Positions 49,438 to 57,168 of a DNA stretch of 58,130 nt are shown piece by piece. The notes beneath the pieces were generated by a model, which was given only the letters and a program-made list of their open reading frames with translations, was not told the DNA's origin and made no database searches. Numbering within the stretch: the stretch's first letter is position 1; each line of letters opens with the position of its first letter. The position numbers and the translations under genes are program-made. The stretch is from an uncultured Victivallaceae bacterium (GTDB lineage: Bacteria; Verrucomicrobiota; Lentisphaeria; Victivallales; Victivallaceae): the NCBI GenBank assembly GCA_944389925.1, contig CALXOD010000020.1, positions 1 through 58,130 of the forward strand, written 5' to 3'.

Positions 49438-52101
49438 TCAGCGCAAAGGCGCCACCCGGTATTCTCCACCGGGCAACCGGAAAAATGCCGTCGTCTTCTC
49501 GGCATCAACGGTAAATTCCCGATTTTCATTCGCTCCGGTAAGCCGCCATTTGCCAGGGGCCAATCCCGCCAGCAAAACTCGGTAAGACGCGTTTTCACCA
49601 GTTTTTACGGTGAATTCCCGCTTGACCGCGTCATTTTCCGTGCCAAGCACCACCACAAAATCCTTGACATCAATCTGGATATTTTCCGCATTCCGTCGCC
49701 AGTTCACCGCCGGAGCCGCAGCCGTCGCCGGTCCCACCGTCATGGCCGCCACAAAAAGATCATCCGCCTGCTTCTTCCGGGGAGTGAACATAGTCCGGAA
49801 CCCTTTCGCCTGCGGGCGATTCGGCACCGGAGCAGTCAGCTGCGTACCAAAAACATTCCAGGTTTCAGGCCCTTGCGCCACGGTCACTTCCGGATTTTCC
49901 GGGAGCAGCATCCGTACCGTCAGTCTTCCGGGACGGGGACGGTCGGTGGTAATTTCCCAGGCGTCACCGTTCTGTTTCGGTTCAAACAACGAATTGAGCG
50001 AATAATACTTGGAAAATTCCGGTTTCGAACTGATCACCCGATCCACCGTCAACAGCACCGCCGGGGTTTCGGCATCACCGATACTCAGGGCGCAGAATGT
50101 CCGGGTGTACGCCTTGATCTTCTTCGAATACGCCGGCGCGAGATCGGATTTAAGATAAGCGTATTCGGGGCGCTGCGCATCCGGCCCGAAATCAGCCCCG
50201 AGGGTGCGCCCGGTCAGAAACTCCGGATCGGTAGTCAGCATTTTCACGCTGGTCGGCGTCCTCTCCACGACTCGCTGTCCGCCGTCATTGGAGGGATTGC
50301 CGCGTCCGAATTTCTCCTGCGGATCGTACACCAGCATTACGTTGTGCGCGATGGAACGCTTGTTGAATCCGTAATCATATGGTGTTCCGGAAAATTTGTA
50401 CATGCCGAGATCGGTCGCGAGATAGCCGCGGTAGAAAATCTGAAACGCCCCGGCATCCACATGCTGGTGGTTGGCGAAGCCATAACCGCCCCCCTTCATT
50501 TCGATGAAGACGTCATTCGAATCCGGTCCGATATCCCAGCCGGTCCGGAAAATAATGGACGGCAGCACATCCCGGAAATAATGCGCGGTCGGCAGCGACT
50601 CCAGACTCTTTTCCGCCTTCAGATCCGGGTCGTTCAGTAACAGAAACAGCAACGGGTCGTCTACCTTCGCACCCTGTTTTTCAAATTCTCCCTTGAACAG
50701 CGGGTCGGCGGCGTAGCTGTAACACATGAACGCCGTCAACGGCCGCCGGAAATACCCCCGCGACAGACTGCCGTCGCCATCCAGCATCGCCGACCCGTCC
50801 GGCAGCCGTCCGTACAGCCAATGAAAATAAACCGTTTTAATCGAAGGATCGAACACCTCCCGTCCGGCCATCCGCCGCATCAGCCATGCGGCATGCATTT
50901 CAAAGGGGAAGCGGTAAGCTCCGTATCCCCAGCCCTGATTATGCCGATTCGAACGGTATTCAAAAGCCCGCATCGGCACTAACTCCTCCAGAATCCGGTA
51001 CGAACAATAGCGATACGGCTCGTCGTCTTCTCCATAAATCGCAATCGCCATCGTCAGCAGATCGCGGTTGACCTGCGCTTCAGCACCGTGCCCGTTCACA
51101 ATGGTCTGCCTGAAGGGCGGCCAGCCGATTTCCATATCATCGGCGATGCGTACTAGATTGCTGCTCATGATGCGCCGTTCCTCCGGCGTCATCAGATCAT
51201 AACAGTAATCATACACCAGCGATCCGGCCATCAGCGCCCGACCGATCTCCCGGGTGATATCCAACAGGTTGTTGAACTGCACCTGGGACAGGTATTCCAG
51301 CATGAAATCGACGGCTTCCCGACCGATCTTCCGATCGCCGGTCATCAGAAATACAAACGCCTTATCCTGTGCCGCACGTTCCAGCTTCGGCTTGTACTGA
51401 ATGTCCTCTTCGGGATCGTACTGATATTCAATCGGCGCGGCAGCAGAGGCCTGCACTTTTTCCCACACGGCCTGGTTCTCGCCCCGCGTCAGATTGCGCC
51501 GGACCCGTTCCAGTTCGGCGGGATTGACCAGCACCCGGGGGTGCTCCGCCGCCGGGACAATCGGCGGCTGATAATTCCGGGCTGCTTTCGGCACTGCCGG
51601 CGGCGTGTAAGGTTCCAATTCAATCCGATCGAGCATCACACCACGCGGCAGCCAGATCTTCAATTCCGAACCGGGTTTCAAATCGTACTTCCCCGTCGTC
51701 TGGAGCGGACGGTTCCAAGGCACATAAACCACTTTCTTGCCGGGCTGGCGATCGTCCTGCTGCACCTGCATGAAAAGAGATTCGTATTTGGTTTTCGCCT
51801 TGGCCATAAGCGCTTCCCCTTCGGCGTCAGTAACGGCGTAGGTTCTCATGACGTACCGCCCCGCCGGCACCTTCACCCGGATCGACAGATCCGGCGCACT
51901 GCCTCGTTCATGCACGCGGGAAGCGACGCCGGAGCGTAAAACCACAGCTCTCCCGTCCTTCGGCAATTTCCCGCTGTTGAGCACTTCCACCCGATCGGAA
52001 TCCAGTTTTGCAGATTCCGCTTCGATTACCGTCGTCCGGGGGGCACCCCATAGCGTCGAAGCCAGAAGGCACGCGCCCGTTGCTGCAAAAATCTTTTTCA
52101 T
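49438..52101 (-). CDS. Exported heparinase II/III-family polysaccharide lyase-like protein
   Basis: 887 residues from ATG 52101 (GGAGAG just upstream). Signal peptide MKKIFAATGACLLASTLWG. An N-terminal beta-sandwich (~20-165) is followed by an (alpha/alpha) toroid with HPRVLVNPAELERVRRNL and NGHGAEAQVNRDLL. The heparinase II/III signature is NHQHVDAGAFQIFYRGYLATDLGMY, and a C-terminal beta-sandwich closes it. Such lyases cleave uronic-acid-containing glycans such as heparan sulfate or alginate-like polymers; substrate cannot be told. Monocistronic, with a strong promoter. Confidence 0.88.
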   Translation of the reverse strand: MKKIFAATGACLLASTLWGAPRTTVIEAESAKLDSDRVEVLNSGKLPKDGRAVVLRSGVASRVHERGSAPDLSIRVKVPAGRYVMRTYAVTDAEGEALMAKAKTKYESLFMQVQQDDRQPGKKVVYVPWNRPLQTTGKYDLKPGSELKIWLPRGVMLDRIELEPYTPPAVPKAARNYQPPIVPAAEHPRVLVNPAELERVRRNLTRGENQAVWEKVQASAAAPIEYQYDPEEDIQYKPKLERAAQDKAFVFLMTGDRKIGREAVDFMLEYLSQVQFNNLLDITREIGRALMAGSLVYDYCYDLMTPEERRIMSSNLVRIADDMEIGWPPFRQTIVNGHGAEAQVNRDLLTMAIAIYGEDDEPYRYCSYRILEELVPMRAFEYRSNRHNQGWGYGAYRFPFEMHAAWLMRRMAGREVFDPSIKTVYFHWLYGRLPDGSAMLDGDGSLSRGYFRRPLTAFMCYSYAADPLFKGEFEKQGAKVDDPLLFLLLNDPDLKAEKSLESLPTAHYFRDVLPSIIFRTGWDIGPDSNDVFIEMKGGGYGFANHQHVDAGAFQIFYRGYLATDLGMYKFSGTPYDYGFNKRSIAHNVMLVYDPQEKFGRGNPSNDGGQRVVERTPTSVKMLTTDPEFLTGRTLGADFGPDAQRPEYAYLKSDLAPAYSKKIKAYTRTFCALSIGDAETPAVLLTVDRVISSKPEFSKYYSLNSLFEPKQNGDAWEITTDRPRPGRLTVRMLLPENPEVTVAQGPETWNVFGTQLTAPVPNRPQAKGFRTMFTPRKKQADDLFVAAMTVGPATAAAPAVNWRRNAENIQIDVKDFVVVLGTENDAVKREFTVKTGENASYRVLLAGLAPGKWRLTGANENREFTVDAEKTTAFFRLPGGEYRVAPLR

Positions 52102-52149
52102 GCATCTCTCCATTTTTTCAGCTGCATCCTTAGAAAGCGAAACGCTGGA

Positions 52150-52178
52150 AATATAACGCCCCTGTTTCCGGATTGCAA
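52150..52178 (-). promoter_or_regulatory. Promoter of the heparinase-like gene
   Basis: TTGCAA (52178-52173), 17-bp spacer, TATATT (52155-52150): a near-ideal promoter. Leader about 45 nt. Direct-repeat pairs lie 40-160 bp upstream. Confidence 0.65.
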
Positions 52179-52216
52179 ATGCCCAAAGAGTCCGAATCCT
52201 TAATTTTTACCCCCCC

Positions 52217-52336
52217 AAAAGTAACATTTTTGTAACTTTTCAGCAGCTTCCACTCCCAACTGCAAGTTCCCACCTTCAAAAATAACATTTTTGCAACAAT
52301 TCTATCCAGAGCGACATTTTTGTAACTTTTTTCTTG
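52217..52336. repeat. Three direct-repeat pairs with 11-bp period (candidate activator sites)
   Basis: Each unit reads (G/A)YRAC-ATTTTT-GYAAC: GTAAC at 52221 and 52232; ATAAC at 52282 and GCAAC at 52293; GCGAC at 52311 and GTAAC at 52322. Within a unit half-sites are exactly 11 bp apart, one helical turn, like the boxes of PhoB/PhoP/OmpR-family regulators. Confidence 0.55.
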
Positions 52337-52405
52337 TAATCAAGTACCTGTTTCTATGCTTTTCTTTCCTGTTTTTATCCTGAAAACGCTCCGTTTTTAA
52401 AAACT

Positions 52406-52430
52406 GGCACAAATCATGCTGTGCCTTTTT
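52406..52430 (+). terminator. Terminator-like hairpin in the gdhA leader
   Basis: GGCACA/TGTGCC (52406-52411 with 52420-52425), loop of 8, then TTTTT. It lies 62 nt before the gdhA start codon, so it could be an attenuator. Confidence 0.5.
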
Positions 52431-52491
52431 GTTGTTTTCATAAATTGTAAAAAGACGGCCTTGCCGCCGGGCATGTGAAAGGATGATACGA

Positions 52492-53835
52492 ATGAATGCT
52501 TATGTTCAGGAAGTTTTGGAAAAACTCTATCAGCAAAAAAGCCACGAAAAAGAATTTCTGCAGAGCGTAACCGAAGTTCTCAGCTCTCTCTGCCCCCTGC
52601 TCGACCGGGAGGACAAATATCGGAAAAATCGGATCCTGGAGCGGCTTGTCAATCCGGAACGTATCATTATTTTTCAGGTGCCGTGGCTCGATGACGCGGG
52701 AGAAATCCAGGTCAATACCGGATACCGTGTTCAGTTCAACAGCGCGATCGGGCCCTACAAGGGGGGACTGCGCTTTCACCCGTCCGTCAATCTGAGTATC
52801 TTGAAATTTCTCGGGTTTGAGCAGATTTTCAAAAACAGCCTGACTACGCTTCCCATGGGAGGCGGCAAAGGCGGCAGCGACTTCGACCCCAAAGGCAAAT
52901 CCGACCGGGAAGTCATGGTTTTCTGCCAGAGTTTCATGCGGGAACTCTTCCGGCATATCGGTCCATCAACCGACGTTCCCGCCGGCGACATCGGCGTCGG
53001 GGCCCGGGAAATCGGCTATCTCTTCGGCCAGTACAAAAAGATCGTCAATTCTTATGACAGCGTCCTCACCGGCAAGGGAGTCAACTGGGGTGGCAGCCTG
53101 ATCCGTCCGGAAGCCACCGGTTACGGAAACGTCTATTTCGCCACCGAAATGCTCCATACCCGCGGCGCCTCTTTCGACGGTCGCCGGGTGCTGATTTCCG
53201 GTTCCGGCAACGTGGCCCAGTATGCGGCCAAAAAAGCCGCTGAACTGGGGGGGAAAGTCATTTCCATGTCCGATTCCAGCGGCACGATAATCGACGAATC
53301 CGGCATCGACGCCGAAAAACTCGCCTTCATCATGGAACTCAAAAACCTGCGCCGCGGCCGCATCAGCGAATACGTCCAGCAATATCCCTCCGCCCGCTTC
53401 GTGCCCGGCGAACGCCCCTGGCGGCTGGCCCCGGCGGAAATCGCCCTGCCCTGTGCCACTCAGAATGAACTGGACGGCGCCGACGCCCGCGAACTGGTCA
53501 AGAACGGCTGCATCTGCGTTTCCGAAGGTGCCAACATGCCGTCCACCTTGGAAGCTACCGAAATCTTCCTCAGCGCCGGCGTCCTCTTCGGCCCCGGAAA
53601 AGCCGCCAACGCCGGCGGCGTCGCCACCAGCGGGCTGGAAATGAGCCAGAATTCCATCCGCCTCAACTGGACCGGCGAAGAAGTCGATCAGCGGTTGCGC
53701 GGCATCATGGTCAACATCCACAACGCGGCACGGCGCGCCGCCTCTGAATTCGGACAACCGGACAATTATGTACTCGGCGCCAATATCGCCGGCTTCCGCA
53801 AGGTGGCCGACGCCATGATCGACCTCGGCATCTGA
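52492..53835 (+). CDS. gdhA: NADP-type glutamate dehydrogenase
   Basis: 447 residues from ATG 52492 (AAAGGATG upstream), exactly the usual GdhA length. [44 protein letters not shown] (catalytic Lys), [22 protein letters not shown] and [13 protein letters not shown] (nucleotide fold) are present. It joins ammonia to 2-oxoglutarate with NAD(P)H. The hexameric small-GDH class is clear; NADPH preference is inferred from the class. Confidence 0.96.
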   Translation: MNAYVQEVLEKLYQQKSHEKEFLQSVTEVLSSLCPLLDREDKYRKNRILERLVNPERIIIFQVPWLDDAGEIQVNTGYRVQFNSAIGPYKGGLRFHPSVNLSILKFLGFEQIFKNSLTTLPMGGGKGGSDFDPKGKSDREVMVFCQSFMRELFRHIGPSTDVPAGDIGVGAREIGYLFGQYKKIVNSYDSVLTGKGVNWGGSLIRPEATGYGNVYFATEMLHTRGASFDGRRVLISGSGNVAQYAAKKAAELGGKVISMSDSSGTIIDESGIDAEKLAFIMELKNLRRGRISEYVQQYPSARFVPGERPWRLAPAEIALPCATQNELDGADARELVKNGCICVSEGANMPSTLEATEIFLSAGVLFGPGKAANAGGVATSGLEMSQNSIRLNWTGEEVDQRLRGIMVNIHNAARRAASEFGQPDNYVLGANIAGFRKVADAMIDLGI

Positions 53836-53871
53836 CGGTACGGCATCGCGTTGCCTGAAAACGGCAACTTC

Positions 53872-53912
53872 ACGGGAAGCGCCTCCACGCGGGGCGTTTC
53901 CCGTATTTTTTT
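53872..53912 (+). terminator. Intrinsic terminator of gdhA
   Basis: ACGGGAA-GCGCC paired with GGCGT-TTCCCGT (53872-53904), followed by an AT8-rich T-run. Confidence 0.85.
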
Positions 53913-53951
53913 CTGCCCAAAGAATTTTTCCGACTTTCGGAAAATTGCCGC

Positions 53952-53979
53952 TTGCCTATTGCCAAAGCCACGCTATATT
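53952..53979 (+). promoter_or_regulatory. Promoter of the ROK-nagA operon
   Basis: TTGCCT (53952-53957), 16-bp spacer, TATATT (53974-53979), about 40 nt before ATG 54024. Confidence 0.6.
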
Positions 53980-54023
53980 GATTTTCAGATGGTTTTTAAA
54001 CCTATTATCAAAGGAGTTTAAAA

Positions 54024-55418
54024 ATGAATGTTTCAGTACATCCCGCCATTCGCCCGGAACTTGATCCGGAATACTTGCCGGCCGTATTGTGGAATCGCGA
54101 ATATCGCCGCATGGTCCGGGAATCCGGCAACGGCGTCGATATTACGATCGCCCTGTACCGCCCCAACGGCACGATTTCCACGCTGAAAACTGCAATCTTC
54201 CCGCATACTGGTGATGCGGCTGCGCTCAACGTGAAATATGTGGAACGATTGATCAAGTTCCTGCTCTGGATGAAGGGCGGTTATAAAGTTCTTATCGCCG
54301 GCTGCGATGCCCTGGCCGACGACATCCGGAAAATTTATTCCGCAGACGGCGCGCGTGCTTTTGACTATAAAATCATGGGAGAACGTATTTACGGCCGCCC
54401 CTTCGAGGTAGTTGCCGCGCCCGCTTCCGCCGCGCCGGAATCCCATGAAATTTCCATGAAACTCGGTGGCCATCTTGACGGCTGCCGGATCGGCTTTGAC
54501 CTCGGCGGTTCCGACCGGAAATGCGCCGCTACCATTGACGGAAAAGTTGTTCACACGGAAGAGGTTGTCTGGGATCCCTATTTCCAGAAGGACCCGGAGT
54601 ACCATCGTGCCGGCATTCTCGATTCTCTGCGCCGCGCAGCCGAAAAACTGCCGCGCGTGGACGCCATCGGCGGTTCCGCGGCCGGCGTGTATGTGGACAA
54701 TCAGCCTCGTATCGCCTCCCTCTTCCGTGGCGTGCCCGAAGAGGAATTCAAAAAAACCGTTGTACCGATGTTTGATGAAATCAGCAAGGTCTACGGTGTT
54801 CCCTTCATTGTTGCCAACGACGGAGAAGTAACTGCTCTGGCCGGCGCCATGTCCATGGAAGCCACCGGTGTAATCGGCATTTCCATGGGTACCAGCGTGG
54901 CGGCGGGTTACGTCAACCTTAACGGCAACATCACCGACTGGCTCAACGAACTGGCCTTCACCCCGGTGGATTACCGCGAAAACGCCCCCGCTGATGAATG
55001 GTCCGGGGATATCGGTTGCGGAGTCCAGTATTTCTGCCAGCAGGGAGTGGCGCGCCTGGCCAAGGTTGCCGGTCTCGGCTTCCCTGCGGACATGCCGTTC
55101 CCGAAACAGCTGGAGGCGGTACAGGCGCTGATGAAGGAAAAAGATCCCCGTGCCGCGGCGATCTACCGGACGATCGGGGTCTGCTTCGGCTACGCGATCG
55201 CGCATTATGCGGAATTTTACGAAATCCGCAATCTGCTGATTCTTGGCCGAGTCTCCTCTGGCGAAGGCGGCGAAGTCATCATTGAAGAAGCCCGTAAGGT
55301 GCTGGAAACCGAATTTCCGGAACTGGCCCGCCAGATTACGTTCCGCGTGCCGGATGAAAAATTCAAACGCCACGGTCAGGCCGTCATCGCCGCCAGTCTT
55401 CCGGAAATCAGGAAATAA
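54024..55418 (+). CDS. ROK-like sugar kinase with long N-terminal extension
   Basis: 464 residues; AAAGGAG precedes the ATG. About 150 N-terminal residues of unknown fold, then the ASKHA phosphate-1 motif GFDLGGSDRK (157-166), AIGGSAAGVYVDN, FIVANDGEVTALAGA (catalytic region) and GISMGTSVAAGYV. The usual ROK zinc motif (CxCGxxGC) is not seen; GDIGCGVQYFCQQG stands in its place. Next to nagA, a GlcNAc kinase giving GlcNAc-6-P is the natural guess, but ManNAc or other sugars are possible. Confidence 0.75.
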   Translation: MNVSVHPAIRPELDPEYLPAVLWNREYRRMVRESGNGVDITIALYRPNGTISTLKTAIFPHTGDAAALNVKYVERLIKFLLWMKGGYKVLIAGCDALADDIRKIYSADGARAFDYKIMGERIYGRPFEVVAAPASAAPESHEISMKLGGHLDGCRIGFDLGGSDRKCAATIDGKVVHTEEVVWDPYFQKDPEYHRAGILDSLRRAAEKLPRVDAIGGSAAGVYVDNQPRIASLFRGVPEEEFKKTVVPMFDEISKVYGVPFIVANDGEVTALAGAMSMEATGVIGISMGTSVAAGYVNLNGNITDWLNELAFTPVDYRENAPADEWSGDIGCGVQYFCQQGVARLAKVAGLGFPADMPFPKQLEAVQALMKEKDPRAAAIYRTIGVCFGYAIAHYAEFYEIRNLLILGRVSSGEGGEVIIEEARKVLETEFPELARQITFRVPDEKFKRHGQAVIAASLPEIRK

Positions 55419-55451
55419 CCCCCGCAGGGAAAATCGGAAAGGAATACGAAG

Positions 55452-56597
55452 ATGAAAACGTTGATTCGCAACTGTCGTCTGATCTCCCCTGACGTTGATC
55501 TTCAGAACGCTTCGATTCTGATTGAAGACACCAGAATTGCGCGGGTTTTCGCTGCGGGCGACCCCTTGCCCGGCGCGGACCGGGTTGTTGACGCTACGGA
55601 TCTGATGGCGTTGCCGGGATTCATCGACATTCACTGTCACGGACGTTCGGGTGTGGATTTCAGCGATGCGACAGATGCTGCGATCACCACCATTGCGACG
55701 GATAAACTCAAGGAAGGGGTGACTACCCTTCTCCCAACCACCCTGACTCTGCCGGAACAACAGCTGGCTGCCGCGATGCAGACGGCACGTCATTATGTCG
55801 AAGCCGGCTCGCCGGGCTGCAAGGTCCCCGGGGTGCATCTGGAAGGGCCGTTCATCAATCCGAAATGCCTTGGGGCGCAAAATCCGGCCTATGTCCGTAA
55901 GCCGGACATCCAGGAAGTGTTGCGTCTGGCAGCTATTTTCCCGGTGCTGAAAGTTTCCTATGCCGTAGAGGTGGAAGGCGGCGCACAGTTTGCGGCGGAA
56001 CTTCTCTCCTGCGGCATCACGCCGTCCTGCGTCCACAGTGCTGCGACCTATTCAGACTTCCGCAAAGCGTATGAACACGGTCTGGTCAATCTGAGCCATT
56101 ACTGCAATCAGATGACGGCCTTGCATCACCGGGACATCGGTCTGGTTGGAGCGGGGCTGCTGCACCGGGAGGTGTTCATCGAGTTCATCTGCGACAAGCT
56201 GCATATCTGTCCGGACATGATCAAACTGATTTTCCAGTTGAAGGGTGCGGAACACATTCAGTTGATCAGCGATGCGATGCGCGCCTCCGGGTTGCCGGAC
56301 GGACCGTCCGATCTGGGCGGACTGGCGGTAATCGTCAAAGACGGAGCGGCCCGTCTGGCCTCCAACGGTGCACTTGCCGGAAGTACGTTACAGCTGGCGG
56401 ATGCCTTGCGGAACGTAGCGGAAGTAACCGGACTTCCGCTCCGGGAGCTGGTGAAATCGACCTCCTGGGCACAGGCTCAGGCACTGGGCTTGCCGGGAGT
56501 GGGACGTCTGGCTCCGGGCTATGCGGCGGACATCGTACTGTTGAATGCGGACTTCAAAGTGCAATCGGTATTGGTGGACGGTGTGGAAAAACTTTAA
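55452..56597 (+). CDS. nagA: N-acetylglucosamine-6-phosphate deacetylase
   Basis: 381 residues, amidohydrolase fold. GFIDIHCHGRSGVDFSDAT, VHLEGPFINPKCLGAQN (metal Glu), VHSAATYSDF (metal His) and LISDAMRASG (catalytic Asp) follow NagA. The usual THLYNAM block reads SHYCNQMT here: the metal His is kept but the surrounding substrate loop differs. It removes acetate from GlcNAc-6-P; NagB (22115-22906) takes the product. It follows the ROK-like gene after 33 nt. Confidence 0.92.
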   Translation: MKTLIRNCRLISPDVDLQNASILIEDTRIARVFAAGDPLPGADRVVDATDLMALPGFIDIHCHGRSGVDFSDATDAAITTIATDKLKEGVTTLLPTTLTLPEQQLAAAMQTARHYVEAGSPGCKVPGVHLEGPFINPKCLGAQNPAYVRKPDIQEVLRLAAIFPVLKVSYAVEVEGGAQFAAELLSCGITPSCVHSAATYSDFRKAYEHGLVNLSHYCNQMTALHHRDIGLVGAGLLHREVFIEFICDKLHICPDMIKLIFQLKGAEHIQLISDAMRASGLPDGPSDLGGLAVIVKDGAARLASNGALAGSTLQLADALRNVAEVTGLPLRELVKSTSWAQAQALGLPGVGRLAPGYAADIVLLNADFKVQSVLVDGVEKL

Positions 56598-56616
56598 CGG
56601 TTCCGAAAACGTTCAC

Positions 56617-56649
56617 AGATCCGATCGAGAACGGTCGGATCTTTTTTTT
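56617..56649 (+). terminator. Intrinsic terminator of ROK-nagA
   Basis: AGATCCGATCG/CGGTCGGATCT (56617-56627 with 56632-56642), AGAA loop, 8-nt T-run. Confidence 0.9.
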
Positions 56650-56682
56650 CGGATACCTTGCCTAGAAAACAGGGAAAAAAAC

Positions 56683-56710
56683 TTGCAATCGCCCGAAAGT
56701 CGATTATATT
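56683..56710 (+). promoter_or_regulatory. Promoter of tRNA-Pro
   Basis: TTGCAA (56683-56688), 16-bp spacer, TATATT (56705-56710), 25 nt before the tRNA. Confidence 0.65.
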
Positions 56711-56735
56711 AGAACTGCTTTCGAAAGAAAGCTGT

Positions 56736-56814
56736 CGGGATATAGCGCAGCCTGGTCTAGCGCGTTTGACTGGGGGTCAAAAGGTCGAGAGTTCAAATCT
56801 CTCTATCCCGACCA
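56736..56814 (+). tRNA. tRNA-Pro (anticodon GGG)
   Basis: 79 nt with encoded CCA. Acceptor stem CGGGATA/TATCCCG, D-arm GCGC/GCGC, anticodon stem TTTGA/TCAAA with loop CTGGGGG (anticodon GGG at 56772-56774), T-arm GAGAG/CTCTC with loop TTCAAAT. It reads CCC/CCU proline codons. The DNA on its 3' side changes character, so its 3' end is a likely integration site. Confidence 0.96.
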
Positions 56815-56831
56815 TTTTTATGCCGAAATTC

Positions 56832-56870
56832 CGGGAATCTGAGCTCAAACTCGGGGTCCCGTATTTTTTT
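56832..56870 (+). terminator. Intrinsic terminator downstream of tRNA-Pro
   Basis: CGGGAATCTGAG paired with CTCGGGGTCCCG (56832-56843 with 56850-56861, three non-Watson-Crick pairs), 6-nt loop, then TATTTTTTT. Confidence 0.65.
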
Positions 56871-56918
56871 GCCCACTGTTGCCGATTCTCTCCCCAAGTG
56901 CCCGATTCGAGGAGAAAA

Positions 56919-56939
56919 TGCCACATTTCTGCCACATTT
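56919..56939. repeat. Tandem 10-bp direct repeat TGCCACATTT
   Basis: Copies at 56919-56928 and 56930-56939 (11-bp period), with a possible degenerate third (GCTACACAA) just after. Position and form suit integrase arm-type sites. Confidence 0.45.
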
Positions 56940-57120
56940 TTTTGCTACACAATTTTCCCGCCGACAAATAACTCAAAAATAATTGATTTTTTTCATTTGG
57001 ACGACTCGGGTTCATTCCGTCGGAAAGAATCCGAAGAACCTGAAATTTCGGTTTCCAGCCGAATCGTTCCGATTACCATCTGCGGGAATATGCTGGTTGG
57101 CGGAGTATTTACGGTAGTGT

Positions 57121-57161
57121 TACCTTTTCCGCATTTGACGATTTCAACCTGCGGAAAGGTA
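57121..57161 (+). promoter_or_regulatory. Inverted repeat covering the primase ribosome binding site
   Basis: TACCTTTTCCGCA (57121-57133) pairs with TGCGGAAAGGTA (57150-57161), one bulged base. The GGAAAGG Shine-Dalgarno of the ATG at 57169 is in the 3' arm. Confidence 0.45.
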
Positions 57162-57168
57162 TTTCACT

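Larger units (their letters stand above)
56815..57168. other. AT-rich junction between tRNA-Pro and the primase gene
   Basis: 354 nt without a convincing gene. It holds a terminator-like hairpin (56832-56870), a tandem 10-bp repeat (56919-56939) and an inverted repeat over the primase ribosome site (57121-57161). Base composition drops to AT-rich around 56930-57000. Interpreted as the left end of an integrated element. Confidence 0.5.

Noticed and set aside
52217-52336. CRISPR-like array
   Set aside because: The repeats are short, spaced unevenly (61 and 29 bp) and built of 11-bp half-site pairs; no cas genes nearby. Regulatory sites fit better.
54033-56036. 667-codon minus-strand frame opposite the ROK-like and nagA genes
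   Set aside because: It mirrors two clearly conserved plus-strand genes; the translation is Arg/His/Gly-rich with no domain. Long antisense frames are common here because of GC-rich codon use.
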